Below, piece after piece: positions 46,380 through 55,354 of a DNA stretch of 64,000 nt (its first letter is position 1; every line of letters starts with the position of its first letter). The DNA is taken from the NCBI GenBank assembly GCA_039908105.1, contig JAMOBI010000001.1, positions 48,767 through 112,766 on the forward strand, read 5' to 3'. Made by a program: the position numbers and the translations under genes. This DNA comes from Magnetaquiglobus sp039908105 (GTDB taxonomy: Bacteria; Pseudomonadota; Magnetococcia; Magnetococcales; Magnetaquicoccaceae). The notes beneath the pieces were generated by a model. It was not told the DNA's origin, made no database searches, and was given only the letters and a program-made list of their open reading frames with translations.

Positions 46380-47045
46380 GGATACCCCTTCAGGAATGAA
46401 TGGGAAATTGGGGCCGGATCGGCTCATTCAATGTGCGATCGCCTTGCAATCTCATTCGACAAGGCAACCGCACGCTGACAAGAAATTGTAACAATTCAGG
46501 ATCCCCTCTATCACGGGGGTCCGGGGGCGATTATCGCCCCCGACGTAAGAAACGCGAAAAATAACTCTCGAGAAACGCGAAACATTAAGGTTACGGAATT
46601 TTCAGATTGGTTGGCAAGTGATGGCACCACCACATCCAACCATGGACGACATAGGTTCTTTATCGTGGAGCGATTTTGTAACTCAATAGCTCCTTCATCG
46701 TCCACCGATGGTCCGTCAGTCCCGCCGCCATGGCAGGAGTCCGCTCATAGGATAACCACATAAATTACAATAATCAACCAGATCCGGCCCGTCCACGCTC
46801 AAGTGTGGTGGTACCTTCCGCTCTATTCAATTGTCACAAAAGATGAAAATCTCACCGATCCCGCCATTTCCCGCCATTTTCTTTTGACGCCCCTTTGGAT
46901 GATCGATTTCCATTCTCATCTTGTTTTTGTTTGCTTTTTTATTCTTTTTCCTTGTGTTCTTGATTCTCCAATCAATCAACAACCCACACCGACAACCCCA
47001 AACAAAAAAAGCCACCTTTTGGGTGGCTGATTTTGTTTGCTTAAA
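46380..47045. other. Non-coding region between recJ and tRNA-Arg
   Basis: Holds a perfect inverted repeat GGGGGCGATTATCGCCCCC (46522-46540) preceded by a CCCCT/GGGGG pair, in a style like the dispersed repeats, and the tRNA terminator at its right end. A 75-codon frame at 46803 is AT-biased and unsupported. Nothing else is recognised. Confidence 0.6.
47003..47029 (-). terminator. Rho-independent terminator of tRNA-Arg
   Basis: On the minus strand GCCACC and GGTGGC form a stem with a CAAAA loop, followed by seven T. It lies 17 bases beyond the tRNA CCA end. Confidence 0.85.
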
Positions 47046-47123
47046 TGGCGCGCTCGGAAGGATTCGAACCTCCGGCCTATTGGTTCGTAGCCAATTGCTC
47101 TATCCGGGCTGAGCTACGAGCGC
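47046..47123 (-). tRNA. tRNA-Arg (anticodon ACG)
   Basis: 78 bases including an encoded CCA. Acceptor stem GCGCTCG/CGAGCGC; D arm GCTC...GAGC; anticodon stem ATTGG/CCAAT with loop CTACGAA, so the anticodon is ACG (read as ICG for CGU, CGC and CGA codons); T arm GGAGG-TTCGAAT-CCTTC. All stems pair, with one G-T in the T stem. No integrase or displaced 3' end copy is seen nearby. Confidence 0.95.
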
Positions 47124-47259
47124 ATCGTGAAACTGGGGAGAGTTTATAATCCGTGACGTGCCAAACGTCAAGCGGCAAAATAGCAATCCGCCATCCTGGC
47201 AGTCAAAAAATCGCTGTCATGACGACAAAGCCCTGTGACCATCAAGGAATCGACACCAC

Positions 47260-49752
47260 ATGAAAGCCTATTGGATCATCGCGTTGCAGGGATTGCGTGG
47301 GGCGCGTGCTGATTTCATCTGGTTTGCCTGGGCGATTCTGCTCTCCGTGGCCATGGCCACCGGTCTGACAACCCTGACCAGGGGTTTGGGCGATGGGGTG
47401 AATCGCGAAACCCGAGCGTTGTTGGCCGCCGATCTGCGGTTGGAGTCAACGGCGCCACTTCCCGAAGGGTGGCGCGAACGGTTGCAGCGTCCCGGATGGC
47501 GGGTGATCGAAAACCTGGAATTCAACGCCATGCTGCGCAATCCGGCCAACGACCGCACGCTGTTGGTCGAGGTGCTGGCAGCGGCACCCGAACATCCCCT
47601 GCGCGGCGCAGTCGAGTTGCACTCCGGGCAATCCCTCGCTTCCGCCTTGAAGAACAATGGCACGATCGCGGAAAGCCCGGTTTCAGAACGACTCGCACTC
47701 CCCATCGGCGCCCCGGTGCAACTCGGTCAGAAAAAACTGTTTCTCACCGACCGTCTGGCGCGCGAACCGGATCGCGTGAGCCGTTTTTTCCGTTGGGGGC
47801 CCCGATTGATCATTCCTCTGGAAGCGGTGGAAGCAACCGGGTTGATCGGCTTTGGCAGCCGCCTCACCCACGTCACCCTGATCGCGCTCCCCGAAGGCGA
47901 GGATCCTGTTCAGGTGGCCAGACAGTTGACCGCTGAAACTCTCGGCATGGGGATCCGGGTGATGACCCCGGCAGATGGTCAGATGTCGGCGCGCCGCTTC
48001 ATCGACCGCTTCACGCTCTTCTTGCAGATCCTGACCCTGCTGATCCTGTTGACCTGCGGCAATGCCATCGCCGGGGCCATGGCGGCCCATGCACGCGAAA
48101 ACCGTCAGCAGATCGCGATCCTGCGCGCCTTGGGCGTCGATCCATGGCGCACCGTCGCCATTCTGCTGACCCGGATCCAGCTGGTCGCCATCCCAAGCTC
48201 TCTGATCGGTGCGGCTCTGGGGTGTGGCTGGCCGCTGTTGATCGCAACCCCGCTCACCGCCTCCCCAACCGGCAGCGCCCCCTTTGCAACGTCCATCTTT
48301 CTCATCGGCACCCTGGGCGGCATCCTGGGGAGTCTTCTCTTCTCTTTGGGCGCACTCTGGAGCACGCGCCTGGTTTCACCCATGGGACTCTTCCGGGCGG
48401 TCGACTGGAGCGGTGGCAACGATTTTCTGCAACTCAAATGGCGCTGGGGTCTGCCAATGACCACAGTACTCGTCGCAGCCCTCCTCATCGGTCTGCAGAG
48501 TGGCTGGAAACTCGCCCTGCTGCTGGCAATCGGCCTTGGCGGGGGGATCATGCTCCTGTTCGTCGTTGCCTGGGGATTTCTCTTTCTGCTGCGCCGGCTC
48601 GACCCGGATTCCCTGGTCTGGCGTCTGGCCCTGCACACCTTGACCGCACGCGGCGGCATCGGCACCCTGCTCTCGCTGGGCCTCGGCATGGCGACACTCT
48701 CCTCGATCCTGTTGATCGAACAGAATCTCGATCGCCAACTGGTCGAACATCTTCCGACCCGGGTCGCCAGTTTTTTCCTGCTCGATGTGCAGCCCGATCA
48801 GGAGGAGCCGCTCAGGGCCATCGCCTCCCGGTACGCCCACCATCCCGACGATCTGCGCGTCACGCCCGTGGTGCGCGGGCGCATCCAGGCGCTCAATGGA
48901 CGCCACATCACCCCCGAGTTCGCAGCCTCCCACCCGCAGACGTGGCGCTTTCAGCGGGATTACGTCCTCACCTGGGCCAGGGATCCACCACCCGGCAATC
49001 CGATCATCGCGGGCCGCTGGTGGAGCGACCCGGGAGCAGTGGAAGTCAGTCTGGAAAAGGAGATGGCGCGCGATCTCAAACTCGGTTTGGGGGATTCGGT
49101 GGGTTTTTCGATCCTCGGCATTGAAGTGAGCGCCACGATCACCAGCATTCGTGAGGTGGCCTGGTCGGACATGAGTTTGAATTTTTTCGTTATCTTCTCG
49201 CCAGCTGTCATTCGCGGCGCCCCCTTCTCCCATCTGGCGAGCATGCGACTCGACCCGGCACAGGAGGAGCCGTTCCGCATGGAGGTCACCCAGAGAATGA
49301 ACAACGTCTCGCTGATCGCTGCGCGCGAGGTGATGGAACGGGCTGCAGAGATGCTGAAAAAATTGCTCGACGGCGTGCGTGTGGCGGGCGCGGCTGCGGT
49401 CGTGGCCAGCCTGATCGCCCTGCGGGTCGCCATTTCGCTGCCAGGACGCCGGCGGACCCGTGAAACGGCCATCACCCGGTTGTTGGGGGCGGATCGTCGG
49501 GATCTGCGCCGGGTGGTATGGCTCGAATTCCTGTTGATGGGGCTCTGCGCAAGCTGTGCGGGTCTGCTGGTGGGTCAGGGCATCACCTGGGCGGTGATCC
49601 GGTTTGCCGTGAACGATCGCTGGGAGTGGTTGCCGGGGGTGAGTGCCTGGATCCTGTTGGGAGGAACGGGGGTGATCGCCTCAGCCGGCTATCTGGCAGC
49701 GCGGCAGGAGCTCAATCGCCCGATTCTTTCCGTGCTGCGCGGCCACGAATGA
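47260..49752 (+). CDS. FtsX/YbbP-type ABC transporter permease
   Basis: 830-residue inner-membrane protein of the MacB/FtsX class, two-module YbbP type: one N-terminal helix, a large periplasmic domain, a block of helices (about 265-500), a second periplasmic domain and a C-terminal block (about 705-825). The conserved cytosolic turns RENRQQIAILRALGVDPW and RRRTRETAITRLLGADRRDL are present. YbbP proteins normally work with the ATPase YbbA, which is not next to it. It may extract lipids or lipoproteins; the substrate is unknown. Confidence 0.85.
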   Translation: MKAYWIIALQGLRGARADFIWFAWAILLSVAMATGLTTLTRGLGDGVNRETRALLAADLRLESTAPLPEGWRERLQRPGWRVIENLEFNAMLRNPANDRTLLVEVLAAAPEHPLRGAVELHSGQSLASALKNNGTIAESPVSERLALPIGAPVQLGQKKLFLTDRLAREPDRVSRFFRWGPRLIIPLEAVEATGLIGFGSRLTHVTLIALPEGEDPVQVARQLTAETLGMGIRVMTPADGQMSARRFIDRFTLFLQILTLLILLTCGNAIAGAMAAHARENRQQIAILRALGVDPWRTVAILLTRIQLVAIPSSLIGAALGCGWPLLIATPLTASPTGSAPFATSIFLIGTLGGILGSLLFSLGALWSTRLVSPMGLFRAVDWSGGNDFLQLKWRWGLPMTTVLVAALLIGLQSGWKLALLLAIGLGGGIMLLFVVAWGFLFLLRRLDPDSLVWRLALHTLTARGGIGTLLSLGLGMATLSSILLIEQNLDRQLVEHLPTRVASFFLLDVQPDQEEPLRAIASRYAHHPDDLRVTPVVRGRIQALNGRHITPEFAASHPQTWRFQRDYVLTWARDPPPGNPIIAGRWWSDPGAVEVSLEKEMARDLKLGLGDSVGFSILGIEVSATITSIREVAWSDMSLNFFVIFSPAVIRGAPFSHLASMRLDPAQEEPFRMEVTQRMNNVSLIAAREVMERAAEMLKKLLDGVRVAGAAAVVASLIALRVAISLPGRRRTRETAITRLLGADRRDLRRVVWLEFLLMGLCASCAGLLVGQGITWAVIRFAVNDRWEWLPGVSAWILLGGTGVIASAGYLAARQELNRPILSVLRGHE

Positions 49753-49807
49753 GACGAAGGCCCTGGTTGAGACCCCCCTGCCTGCCGAATCCAACGGTTT
49801 CTGACAA

Positions 49808-50281
49808 TCAGGAAGGTGCGGCCCGTTTCATCATGATGCTGCCGTCTTCGGTATTGAAGATGATTTTGCGGCTGTAATCCCCGCCCATATCCGAGGCGAT
49901 GATCGGGATGTTCTCGCGCGCCAGGTGGTCGATGGCAACCTCGATGTTGCGCTCGCCGACGTTGAGCAGTCCGGAGGAGCTTTTGATCACCGCACCGCCG
50001 CCGAACACCTTGGCCACGATGTTGCGACGCAAACACCCCATCTCATCCATGTGCTCGATCAATTTGGCGATGGCAATGTTGCCGAATTTTGGTGAAGGGA
50101 GACCGTCGCCGTTCCACAAGGGCAGCTTGTAGTGGTTCATACCCCCTTCCTTGCGCATGCGGTCCCACAGGCAGACCGCGATGCACGATCCGAGTACCGT
50201 GGTGATGACGTAGGCCCCATTCTGGGCAAACAGCGCACCCGGCATCAGGAAGGGCTTGGAGGGATCGCTACCGATGCTCAT
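49808..50281 (-). CDS. cheD: Chemoreceptor glutamine deamidase CheD
   Basis: 157 residues. The catalytic Cys is in GSCIAVCLWD, the His in GGMNHYKLP, and the Thr/Ser region in FGGGAVIK, as in CheD proteins that deamidate chemoreceptors and help adaptation. It follows a soluble histidine kinase gene by three bases. No other che genes are near. Confidence 0.93.
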   Translation of the reverse strand: MSIGSDPSKPFLMPGALFAQNGAYVITTVLGSCIAVCLWDRMRKEGGMNHYKLPLWNGDGLPSPKFGNIAIAKLIEHMDEMGCLRRNIVAKVFGGGAVIKSSSGLLNVGERNIEVAIDHLARENIPIIASDMGGDYSRKIIFNTEDGSIMMKRAAPS

Positions 50282-50284
50282 GGC

Positions 50285-51175
50285 TCAGAACGCCTCGGCT
50301 CCATCGTCGTCGCCGAAAAGGAAATCGTTGCCATCGACAGAGAAGGTGTCTTCGGCATCGGAAGGCAGCTCAGGCACGGAGATCGTGAAGGTGGCCCCCT
50401 TCTGATCCTCGGAATGGACCGAAACCGATCCTCCCATCAGCTCGGTGACCGCCTGGGTGATGGAGAGTCCCAGGCCATGCCCCTTGTGACTCTTGCGCAG
50501 ACCGGATTCACCCTGCACGAAACGGTCGAACAGGCGGTGGAGTTGCGACATGTCGATGCCCAGGCCGGTATCCGAGACCTTCAAGGTCAAATGATCGTCG
50601 ATCACCTCGGCGTGGATGGTGATCCAGCCATCTTCGTGATTGAACTCAATGGCGTTGGAGAGCAGATTGGAGAAGACCAGTCCCAGACGATCGGAGTCGG
50701 TTTTGAAAAGCAACTGCTCTTGTTCCGAGGGAAAATCAACGGTCAGGCGCTTGCCTTCGATCAGATGGCGGAACGAAGCCAGGGTGCTCTGGATCAGGGC
50801 ATTGACATCCAGCAGGGAGACCTGCAACGTGGTATCCCCGGCTTCAAGTTCGGCAGCGGCAAAAATGTTGCGCAGCTGGAAATCGAGACTGAATGCTTCG
50901 TTGTAAATCAGAGCCGCTGCACTGGCCACGGTTTCGGGATCCATGGCAGAAGATACCAATTGTTGAGACAATCCCAAAATGCATGAAAGAGGGTTGTTAA
51001 TCTCATTCTTCATGTGAGAAACAAAGTTGCTTTTTACCTGTTCTGACAACTGAAGTTTATGGTTGACATCTTCCAGTTTTTTGCTGATCATTTTAACGTC
51101 ATACAGCGCCTGCTTGGTCTGGTCGAAACGCTTTTTTAACTCAGCAATGAGTTCGTCGTCACTTAAGATATCCAT
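50285..51175 (-). CDS. Soluble sensor histidine kinase paired with cheD
   Basis: 296 residues, no membrane helix. An N-terminal coiled coil (about 1-45) leads to a HisKA domain with the phospho-acceptor His in FVSHMKNEINNPLS, where the usual HELRTP is altered to HMKNEINNP. The HATPase domain has N box SNLLSNAIEFN, DTGLGID and KGHGLGLS. The C-terminus is acidic. The gene pair with cheD suggests input to chemotaxis or a CheD-linked switch, which is inference. Confidence 0.85.
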   Translation of the reverse strand: MDILSDDELIAELKKRFDQTKQALYDVKMISKKLEDVNHKLQLSEQVKSNFVSHMKNEINNPLSCILGLSQQLVSSAMDPETVASAAALIYNEAFSLDFQLRNIFAAAELEAGDTTLQVSLLDVNALIQSTLASFRHLIEGKRLTVDFPSEQEQLLFKTDSDRLGLVFSNLLSNAIEFNHEDGWITIHAEVIDDHLTLKVSDTGLGIDMSQLHRLFDRFVQGESGLRKSHKGHGLGLSITQAVTELMGGSVSVHSEDQKGATFTISVPELPSDAEDTFSVDGNDFLFGDDDGAEAF

Positions 51176-51207
51176 GCTTCCAAATCTCCGGGAAGTTGGG
51201 GAAGGTT

Positions 51208-51275
51208 AAACTTGCATGATGGGGGGAGAACCCCCTCACCCCCCACCCATGGAACCCCCGACGGGAGTTCCATGG
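51208..51275 (+). repeat. GGGGGAG repeat family 2, copy 2
   Basis: AACTTGCATGATGGGGGGAG core followed by ACCCCCTCACCCCCCAC and a hairpin CCATGGAAC/GTTCCATGG (51247-51255 and 51267-51275). Located in the divergent gap between the kinase and the YpsA-like gene. Confidence 0.85.
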
Positions 51276-51393
51276 TAATACAAAAACGGCATGCTACACC
51301 AAAAATTCGACGAGTGCCAGTACTGGCAGACTTGAAATAAGTTTGAGGCGCGTCTATTATATGAAGAATTTTTCCAGACTGATAGAGGTATCA

Positions 51394-52056
51394 ATGTTTA
51401 ACAAGATCATTTCAGGTGGTCAGACCGGGGTGGATCGTGCTGCTTTGGATTTTGCTATAGCCAAAGGTATACCTGCCGGCGGTTGGTGTCCCAAGGGGCG
51501 CAAGGCAGACGACGGTCCCATCGAACCGCTCTACCCGCTGCGTGAAACGCCCAAGTCGGACTATCGGCAGCGCACCTTCTGGAACATGCGGGATTGCGAC
51601 GGCGCCTTGATTCTGCATCGCGGACAACTAACCGGTGGCACCCTGCTCACCGCGCAGTTCGCCCGCTCGATGCAAAAGGATCATCGATTGATCAATCTCA
51701 ACCGTACCGTGGATCTTGCAGAAATTCGCGACTGGCTGCACAATCAGTGCATCCGGATCTTGAACGTCGCCGGCCCCAGGGAACGGGGCAATCGCGGCAT
51801 TCACGCCCAAACCCTGGCTTTTCTGGATGCACTGCTGGAGGGAGAACCGCTCTGGACCCCTTGGGAGGAAATTCAGACAGAGGAGTCTTTGAAAGAGTCC
51901 TGTCAAACCTTTGATCCAATACTCCGCCCAAACTTGCATGATGGGGGGAGAACCCCCTCACCCCCCACCCGTGGAACTCAAACAAAACAGAGTTCCACGG
52001 TAAAAACGGATCAGGGAAGCACTTTTTTGAACGGCTTGATGGTCACGCGGGCGTAA
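51394..52056 (+). CDS. YpsA/SLOG-type putative molybdenum carrier-like protein with repeat-derived tail
   Basis: 220 residues from ATG 51394. The core (about 1-165) matches the putative molybdenum-carrier/SLOG Rossmann family: ISGGQTGVDRAALDFAI, GWCPKGRKADDGPI, and DCDGALILHRGQLTGGT. SLOG proteins bind nucleotides or related ligands; function here is unknown. From about residue 180 the frame runs through repeat family 2 (LHDGGRTPSPPTRG), so the last 40 or so residues are probably not native. The 3' end overlaps the convergent yciI-like gene by 46 bases. Confidence 0.8.
   Translation: MFNKIISGGQTGVDRAALDFAIAKGIPAGGWCPKGRKADDGPIEPLYPLRETPKSDYRQRTFWNMRDCDGALILHRGQLTGGTLLTAQFARSMQKDHRLINLNRTVDLAEIRDWLHNQCIRILNVAGPRERGNRGIHAQTLAFLDALLEGEPLWTPWEEIQTEESLKESCQTFDPILRPNLHDGGRTPSPPTRGTQTKQSSTVKTDQGSTFLNGLMVTRA
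51930..52000 (+). repeat. GGGGGAG repeat family 2, copy 3, inside a coding region
   Basis: Same core as copy 2 and a variant hairpin CCGTGGAACT/AGTTCCACGG (51969-51978 and 51991-52000). The changes on the two arms match each other, which implies selection for pairing. It lies within the 3' part of the YpsA-like gene. Confidence 0.85.
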
Positions 52057-52310
52057 ACCCCGGCCTCAACATAGGGATCCGTTCTGGCCCACGCCTGACA
52101 GGCTTCCAGGGAGTCGAATTCGGCCACGATCAAACTGCCGGTGAAACCCGTGACACCCGCAGGATCGCCTTCCAAAACCGGAAACGGACCCGCCAACAAC
52201 AGACGCCCCGCCCGATTCAGCTCCTCAATCCGCGCCAGATGGGCCGGGCGCACGGAAAGACGCAAGGCCAGTGAGTCGGGAATATCCTCCCCCATGATAG
52301 CAAACAACAT
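52011..52310 (-). CDS. YciI family protein
   Basis: 99-residue small dimeric ferredoxin-like-fold protein. It has the conserved His in RPAHLARIEEL, the GPF turn in LAGPFPVLEGD and the Asp in WARTDPYVEAGVY. Members of the family are isomerase or dehalogenase-like enzymes, or unknown. It overlaps the end of the YpsA-like gene on the other strand. Confidence 0.88.
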   Translation of the reverse strand: MLFAIMGEDIPDSLALRLSVRPAHLARIEELNRAGRLLLAGPFPVLEGDPAGVTGFTGSLIVAEFDSLEACQAWARTDPYVEAGVYARVTIKPFKKVLP

Positions 52311-52385
52311 CGATCGACTCTCCCGGATGGTTCGATTGCATGCAATTGTGAGAAAATATATGGCGTTGATAAAAGAGGGCGAGCT

Positions 52386-52718
52386 TCAACCCGGCCCGGG
52401 TTCCCGATCCCCGGACCCCGGATCCTGATTGACCTCATGCCGGATCTGTTGGGCAATCTCCTTCAATAGCGCGCCATACGCCTCGGGGGCCGCCTCACGC
52501 AGGGCATGCAGCGCCTTGCGATACGCCTCTTGCTGGGCATCGTACTCGGATTGCAGACGGAACAGCATTGACTGCGAAGCGGTATCCAACCACGAACCAT
52601 CCCGTATGGCGGTGATGCGCGCTTCGGAGTGTTTGCGAAACGCCAGATGGGCCTGGATGCCCAGCCGAATGGCCTGCTCCATCTGCCTGCCCAGATCCCT
52701 GTCGAACGCGTGATCCAT
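52386..52718 (-). CDS. Hypothetical helical protein
   Basis: 110 residues, no membrane helix or signal peptide. Mostly charged helix (about 1-95). The last 15 residues are Gly/Pro/Asp-rich and are encoded by a palindromic GC-rich patch (CCGGGTTCCCGATCCCCGG), which may be a small repeat insertion. Family not recognised. It stands between yciI-like and mutL on the same strand. Confidence 0.5.
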   Translation of the reverse strand: MDHAFDRDLGRQMEQAIRLGIQAHLAFRKHSEARITAIRDGSWLDTASQSMLFRLQSEYDAQQEAYRKALHALREAAPEAYGALLKEIAQQIRHEVNQDPGSGDREPGPG

Positions 52719-52890
52719 GCCTGTCTTACCGCCAGAGTACGTTAATGAAGTTCTCTCGACAGCTTACAGGGGGATGTGCCAATCGGCAAGGTATTGAAAC
52801 CCGGTCACACCATTTTGCAAGTTCATCGACATCCAAAGATTCTTGGATATTCATCCCATTCACAGGTATTTGTTTGGATGGAGATGAGAT
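52719..52890. other. Short non-coding gap before the 3' end of mutL
   Basis: 172 bases; no terminator hairpin, RNA or repeat copy seen. It probably holds the promoter of the hypothetical gene to the left. Confidence 0.5.
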
Positions 52891-54861
52891 TCAACGGCGT
52901 CCAAACAGTTTCTCCAGATCCTTTAAACGCAACTCCACGTAAGTGGGGCGACCATGTCCGCAGAGTCCGGCATGCAGGGTGGCTTCGATCTGGCGCAACA
53001 GGGCGTTCATCTCGTCATGACTCAAACGGCGATTGGCGCGTACCGAAGCGTGACAGGCCATGGTGGCGATCAACGGTTCCAGCCGGGACAAAACCGCTTC
53101 GCTCGTACCGAAACGGTCAATTTCGGTCGCCAGATCCAACACCAGCGAACGAGCCGGCGCATCCGCGAGCAGGGCGGGCAGCTCACGCACCGCAAAATCG
53201 TTGCCACCGAACGGCTCCACCACCACCCCCAACCGGGCCATACCCTCCAGATGGGCAGTGACCAGCCGGGCCTCGACCGCCGAATAACGCACCACCTCGG
53301 GCACGAGCAGCATCTGACGCGGCAGTTGGTTGTGCGCAAAAGCCCGCTTCAACCCCTCATGCACGATCCGTTCGTGGGCGGCGTGTTGATCGACCACCAC
53401 CAGCCCGCCCGGAGTCTGCGCAAGGATGTAGGTGCCGTGCAGCTGTCCGATCGCCTCACCCAGATCGATCCGGGATGCATCACCGTTGGCAAACAGGGTG
53501 CCGTTTTCTGACGAGACCGGTTCGACCACCTCGGGCGGCAGCGGGACAAAAGAGTCCAGGGAAAAGCCCCCTCCCTCACGTACGCCGGTAAAGGGTGCCG
53601 CCTCACCAGCGATGCGTGACGACGAAAACAACGACCGAGAACCAACCGGAGGCGTATACGCCGGTGAGGCACCCGGAGTACGCAATGGTGCGGGCGGACG
53701 TTCCCAGTGGACCGGCTGACTGACCGCGTCCGGCAGTCGGACGCCATCGGGAGGCACTTCAAAGCCGACCGGACCATCCGCCGCTGTTGACTCAGGCAGA
53801 CGAAACGGCAGATCGGTGCGCACGGTGCGGGCGCCGAGAGCGGCCAGTGCATCGCCCAGGGTGGAGCGTACCAGGGCGTGGATGAAATCGCGCTGCAAGA
53901 ACCGCACTTCCTCTTTGGTGGGGTGGACGTTGACATCCAGGTCGCCTGGTGGGATCTCCAAAAAACAGACCAGCGCCGGATAACACTCTTTGGGGATCAG
54001 ATCGCGATAGGCTTCACGCGCCGCATGGGTGATCAGCTTGTCGCGCACCCAGCGGCCATTGACAAACAGGTGGATCGAGCCGCCGTTGGCGCGATGCAGG
54101 GCCGGCAGACCCAGCCAGCCGGAGAGCCGTGCCTGCGGATGGCTGCGCTCGAACTGGGCGCAGTTGTCGATGAAGTCGCGTCCCAAAAGGGCTGCAAGCC
54201 GGGCTTCGACATGGCGCGCCTCGTCGCCGGCCCGCAGTTCCAGGCTGTCATGCTGGTTGACTGCGAGTTTGAAACCAACCCCCTGATGGGCGAGGGCCAG
54301 ACGCTGCACCAGATCGGTGATGTGGCCGATCTCGGTGCGCTCGGTGCGCATGAATTTCAGCCGCGCCGGCGTGTTATAAAAAAGATTGCGGATCGTCACC
54401 CGGGTACCCGGCGGCATGACGACACGATTTTCTTGCAACTCCGCCCCGCCGGCCAGACGCAGACGCACGCCATCCGGCTCGTCGGCAATCCGGCTCTCCA
54501 TCTCCAGATGGGAGACCGAGGCAATCGCCGCCAGCGCCTCGCCGCGAAAGCCAAGGGTCTGGATGGCGAACAGATCCTTCTCGGTCGCGATCTTCGAGGT
54601 GGCGTGACGTTCCAGACTCAATTTGGCCTGTTCGGCCACCATGCCGCAGCCGTTGTCAGCCACCTGAATCAACCGTCTGCCGCCCGCCTCGATGCGCACC
54701 TCGATGCGGGTGGCCCCGGCATCAAGACTGTTCTCCACCAACTCCTTGACCACCGAGGCCGGACGTTCGACCACCTCGCCAGCAGCGATCTGATTGGCCA
54801 ACACCTCCGGAAGACGGCGAATGGTGCGGAAATGGGCATCAGGGATGGTCGGTCGTGCCAT
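52891..54861 (-). CDS. mutL: DNA mismatch repair protein MutL (endonuclease type)
   Basis: 656 residues from ATG 54861. The GHKL ATPase has ELVENSLDAGAT, DNGCGM and TLGFRGEALAAI. The C-terminal part carries the endonuclease motif DQHAAHERIVHE and CGHGRPT, so nicking activity without MutH is expected. It follows the BrnA-like gene by five bases. Confidence 0.96.
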   Translation of the reverse strand: MARPTIPDAHFRTIRRLPEVLANQIAAGEVVERPASVVKELVENSLDAGATRIEVRIEAGGRRLIQVADNGCGMVAEQAKLSLERHATSKIATEKDLFAIQTLGFRGEALAAIASVSHLEMESRIADEPDGVRLRLAGGAELQENRVVMPPGTRVTIRNLFYNTPARLKFMRTERTEIGHITDLVQRLALAHQGVGFKLAVNQHDSLELRAGDEARHVEARLAALLGRDFIDNCAQFERSHPQARLSGWLGLPALHRANGGSIHLFVNGRWVRDKLITHAAREAYRDLIPKECYPALVCFLEIPPGDLDVNVHPTKEEVRFLQRDFIHALVRSTLGDALAALGARTVRTDLPFRLPESTAADGPVGFEVPPDGVRLPDAVSQPVHWERPPAPLRTPGASPAYTPPVGSRSLFSSSRIAGEAAPFTGVREGGGFSLDSFVPLPPEVVEPVSSENGTLFANGDASRIDLGEAIGQLHGTYILAQTPGGLVVVDQHAAHERIVHEGLKRAFAHNQLPRQMLLVPEVVRYSAVEARLVTAHLEGMARLGVVVEPFGGNDFAVRELPALLADAPARSLVLDLATEIDRFGTSEAVLSRLEPLIATMACHASVRANRRLSHDEMNALLRQIEATLHAGLCGHGRPTYVELRLKDLEKLFGRR

Positions 54862-54866
54862 AGCCT

Positions 54867-55091
54867 TCAACCAACCGGTAACGCAGGTATCCAAGAGGCA
54901 GTCCGAGCGGAAGGGGATGGCGTCACCCGACGCTCCTCAAGAACATGGATCGGTTGTCCATATCGATACAACCGCCCCTCGGCAAAAAACTCCGGCGGCA
55001 GTTCCGGGATCTCGGCATACTCCTCCTCAGTGAGCTCATGAGCATCTACTTTGGGCAAATCGCTCTTCAAACCAACGGATTTCTCGTTCAT
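54867..55091 (-). CDS. BrnA-like antitoxin candidate, short form
   Basis: 74 residues. The acidic start LKSDLPKVDAHELTEEEYAEIPELPPEFF resembles the N-terminal, toxin-binding part of BrnA-type antitoxins. The ribbon-helix-helix DNA-binding segment expected after the RLYRYGQPI stretch is absent and replaced by 20 unrelated residues, so it may be truncated by a junction next to mutL. It overlaps the BrnT-like frame upstream by 56 bases, the normal order for this system. Confidence 0.55.
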   Translation of the reverse strand: MNEKSVGLKSDLPKVDAHELTEEEYAEIPELPPEFFAEGRLYRYGQPIHVLEERRVTPSPSARTASWIPALPVG

Positions 55092-55325
55092 TCGCTTTCC
55101 TCATCGAGATCATGCGCACTCTGCCACCCCGATCGGTATGCACGACAACCACACATCGACCAGCCAGCTCACCCATGGTAATTTCCCTCTCCTCACCGTA
55201 ATCAAAGCGACGATCCAGCCAGGTGATCGATCTGGATGAATCAAATACCAACGGGGCATCCTCAAAATCCAAACCGCGCTGTTGTAATGTCGCAACCTCT
55301 TGTCTGGATCGTATTCGATTGCCAT
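55036..55325 (-). pseudogene. BrnT-like ribonuclease toxin, frameshifted
   Basis: BrnT-family toxin sequence split over two frames. The start ATG 55325 gives MAIEYDPDKRLRH, and after about 55287 the match continues in another frame as LQQRGLDFEDAPLVF, then WLDRRFDYGEER and VVVVHTDRGGRVRMISMRKANEREIRWFE. One missing base near 55287 would explain it. Sequencing error cannot be excluded. The second frame alone is open back to 55383 and could give a protein with an altered N-terminus. Confidence 0.65.
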
Positions 55326-55354
55326 GACGAATCAACAATCCTGAAACTAAAGAC

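Noticed and set aside
46803..47112. Two overlapping small frames near the tRNA
   Set aside because: Phe/Leu-rich products from T-rich sequence; one runs through the tRNA gene.
47046..47123. tRNA-Arg as an integration site
   Set aside because: No integrase and no repeated 3' tRNA end is seen on either side.
53878..55041. 387-codon open frame opposite mutL
   Set aside because: Shadow of mutL with no motifs.
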